Virus record (IMG/VR): IMGVR_UViG_3300030106_000877
Coordinates: 1 to 49,305 of that record
Source: a virus
Strand: one strand, 5' to 3'
DNA: 49,305 bases
Part shown: one piece after another, positions 48,046 to 49,305 of the stretch
Layout: each line of letters opens with the position of its first letter
Numbering within the stretch: position 1 is the stretch's first letter
Made by a program: the position numbers and the translations under genes
Notes under the pieces: model-generated
What the model saw: the letters and a program-made list of their open reading frames with translations, nothing else
Database searches by the model: none
What the model was told of the DNA's origin: nothing

Positions 48046-49305
48046 TGCCACAGTCTTTACCTTTCGGTGTATCCTGTAAAGGAGGCTTAAATACAAACTT
48101 AAATCAGTTTGAAATGCTTTCTAATCCGGGTCTTGCTACAAAGCTTGAAAACTTTGAAGTAGATTCAGATGGTGGTTACAGAAGAATAAATGGTTTTGAA
48201 CCTTTTGGTGGCAGCGACGCTACAAGACCTAATAGTACTAATGCTATCTTAGGTCTTTTTGTTTATGCAGATGGTCTTATAGCTTGTTCTGGAACAAATA
48301 TATATTTTACTATAGATGGTGAAACATGGTTACAGATAAATAGGGATTCTGTAGCTGGTGGAGGAGATAACTATTCTACTTTTACAGGAAGATCTACTTT
48401 AGCCAGAACAAATCAAAACCAGTGTAATTTTGCTTTCTATGAGGGTGATACTCAGTACGGGGAACTTTTAATTACTGACGAAGCCTCTGCTACTAAACCT
48501 TTTTATTTTAAAATGACAGGTACGGGAGCATTAAGCAACAGAACTTACTTTGCTAAAGAAGTTACGGTAAGCGGCACTGTATATCCTATTACAGGCGTAA
48601 TACACGATAAACATTATGTCGTAGCTGGGGATTCTAATAATCCTAATACTATTTATTATAGCGGAACTAATGATATAGACGACTTTACTGCTACAGGTTC
48701 TGGAAATATAAAACTTGATGATAAGGTTATTGGTTTAAAATCTTTCCGAGATGACCTTATTATTTTTTGTAAAAACAGTATTTATAAATTAGTAAATATA
48801 AATAATTCTTCTACTATAGCTGTAGTACCTGTAACTAAAAACGTAGGTTGTTTAGATAATCATAGTATTCAGGAAATTGCTGGTGACTTGGTATTTTTAA
48901 GTCCTGATGGAGTTAGGACTATCGCTGGTACTGCACGTATTGGTGACGTAGAGTTAGGAACAGTAAGCAGACAGATAGTATCTATAACAGAAACTATTGC
49001 TAATGGTATTGACTCTTATGTAGTATCTAGTGTAGTGTTGAGGCAGAAATCTCAATATAGATTATTTTATACTACATCAGGTGCTGGGTCTTCTCAAGCT
49101 AAAGGAGTTATTGGTGCTATAACATCTCAAGGATTTCAATGGTCAGAAACTAGAGGAATTCAAGCTACTGCTATAACTTCAGGTTTTAACAGTAACGGAA
49201 TAGAAAAAACATATCATGGTGATGATGATGGTTATGTATATATCCACGATTCTGGAAATATTTTTTACCACGAAGGATCTTCTGCAAGTATGAGAGCTAC
49301 TTACG
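48045..49305 (+). CDS. Tail nozzle / stabilisation protein (gp12-like), 3'-partial
   Basis: 420 residues are visible before the window end; no stop is reached. Begins MPQSLPFGVSCKGGLNTNLN, with ENFEVDSDGGYRRINGFEPF, DDKVIGLKSFRDDLIIFCKN, EIAGDLVFLSPDGVRTIAGT and RQIVSITE. These are typical of the beta-propeller tail nozzle (tubular protein B) of SIO1-like phages, which is generally 700 or more residues, so roughly 300 residues should lie beyond the window. Confidence 0.85.
   Translation, partial: MPQSLPFGVSCKGGLNTNLNQFEMLSNPGLATKLENFEVDSDGGYRRINGFEPFGGSDATRPNSTNAILGLFVYADGLIACSGTNIYFTIDGETWLQINRDSVAGGGDNYSTFTGRSTLARTNQNQCNFAFYEGDTQYGELLITDEASATKPFYFKMTGTGALSNRTYFAKEVTVSGTVYPITGVIHDKHYVVAGDSNNPNTIYYSGTNDIDDFTATGSGNIKLDDKVIGLKSFRDDLIIFCKNSIYKLVNINNSSTIAVVPVTKNVGCLDNHSIQEIAGDLVFLSPDGVRTIAGTARIGDVELGTVSRQIVSITETIANGIDSYVVSSVVLRQKSQYRLFYTTSGAGSSQAKGVIGAITSQGFQWSETRGIQATAITSGFNSNGIEKTYHGDDDGYVYIHDSGNIFYHEGSSASMRATY

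Noticed and set aside
1-49305. Temperate lifestyle (integrase, repressor, attachment site)
   Set aside because: No integrase or CI-like gene was found on either strand; tRNA genes lack the partial duplicate expected for an att site.
1-49305. Phage single-subunit RNA polymerase as in T7
   Set aside because: No protein carries its motifs, although the rest of the replication set is T7-like; consensus host promoters agree with its absence.
48045-49305. Direct circular join of window end to start as one fused gene
   Set aside because: The nozzle frame does not match the fibre frame across the join, and the nozzle protein would be truncated.

Overview
The window is most of the genome of a tailed, short-tailed (podovirus-type) marine phage with strictly lytic content. 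There is no integrase, no repressor and no phage RNA polymerase. It carries a T7-like replication set (family A DNA polymerase, zinc-ribbon primase-helicase, gp2.5-like SSB, endonuclease I), nucleotide genes (B12-dependent ribonucleotide reductase, ThyX) and a capsid/portal set closer to the P22/SIO1 style than to T7. This mix recalls the SIO1/VpV262/ICP2 type of phage; that comparison is inference from memory. An IscU that looks strongly gammaproteobacterial hints at a gammaproteobacterial host. The DNA is AT-rich and uses AGA and TTA heavily, which fits its two tRNAs, Arg-UCU and Leu-UAA. Both window ends fall inside genes: a tail fibre at base 1 and a tail nozzle gene at the right end.

Layout. 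1-19034 (+): the end of the tail fibre with its self-cleaving chaperone domain, four large virion/ejection proteins, then a lysis module (M15 endolysin, tail-anchored protein, HExxH protein, 3TM-type holin). 19027-36319 (-): nucleotide metabolism, recombination nucleases, polymerase, helicase, SSB, then an accessory zone with IscU, two tRNAs, a secreted SleB-like hydrolase, a cytosine-methyltransferase-like protein and many short, tightly overlapping genes. 36320-38414: regulatory hub holding one gene between 19-bp inverted repeats, a hairpin-rich GC-richer tract, an AT-rich origin-like tract and two back-to-back consensus sigma70 promoters. 38415-49305 (+): terminase, portal, scaffold, capsid, a strong terminator, tail adaptor and nozzle.

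Together: host RNA polymerase probably fires outward from the divergent promoter pair at 38342-38406. Leftward transcripts make the early, replication and accessory proteins, with a second consensus promoter at 29693-29721 boosting the replication block. Rightward transcripts make packaging, head, tail, ejection and lysis proteins. The two arms meet tail to tail at 19027-19034. Many genes are joined by ATGA or TAATG overlaps, so translational coupling is the rule, and over ten real genes are shorter than 60 codons.

Most notable: (1) a complete IscU Fe-S scaffold plus a phage Cas4-like nuclease with the cysteine pattern of an Fe-S protein; (2) the divergent promoter pair, whose rightward member gives a nearly leaderless terminase mRNA; (3) the structured non-coding tract with a rightward terminator inside a leftward leader; (4) a gene framed by a perfect 19-bp inverted repeat; (5) a 24-25-nt element present three times before leftward genes.
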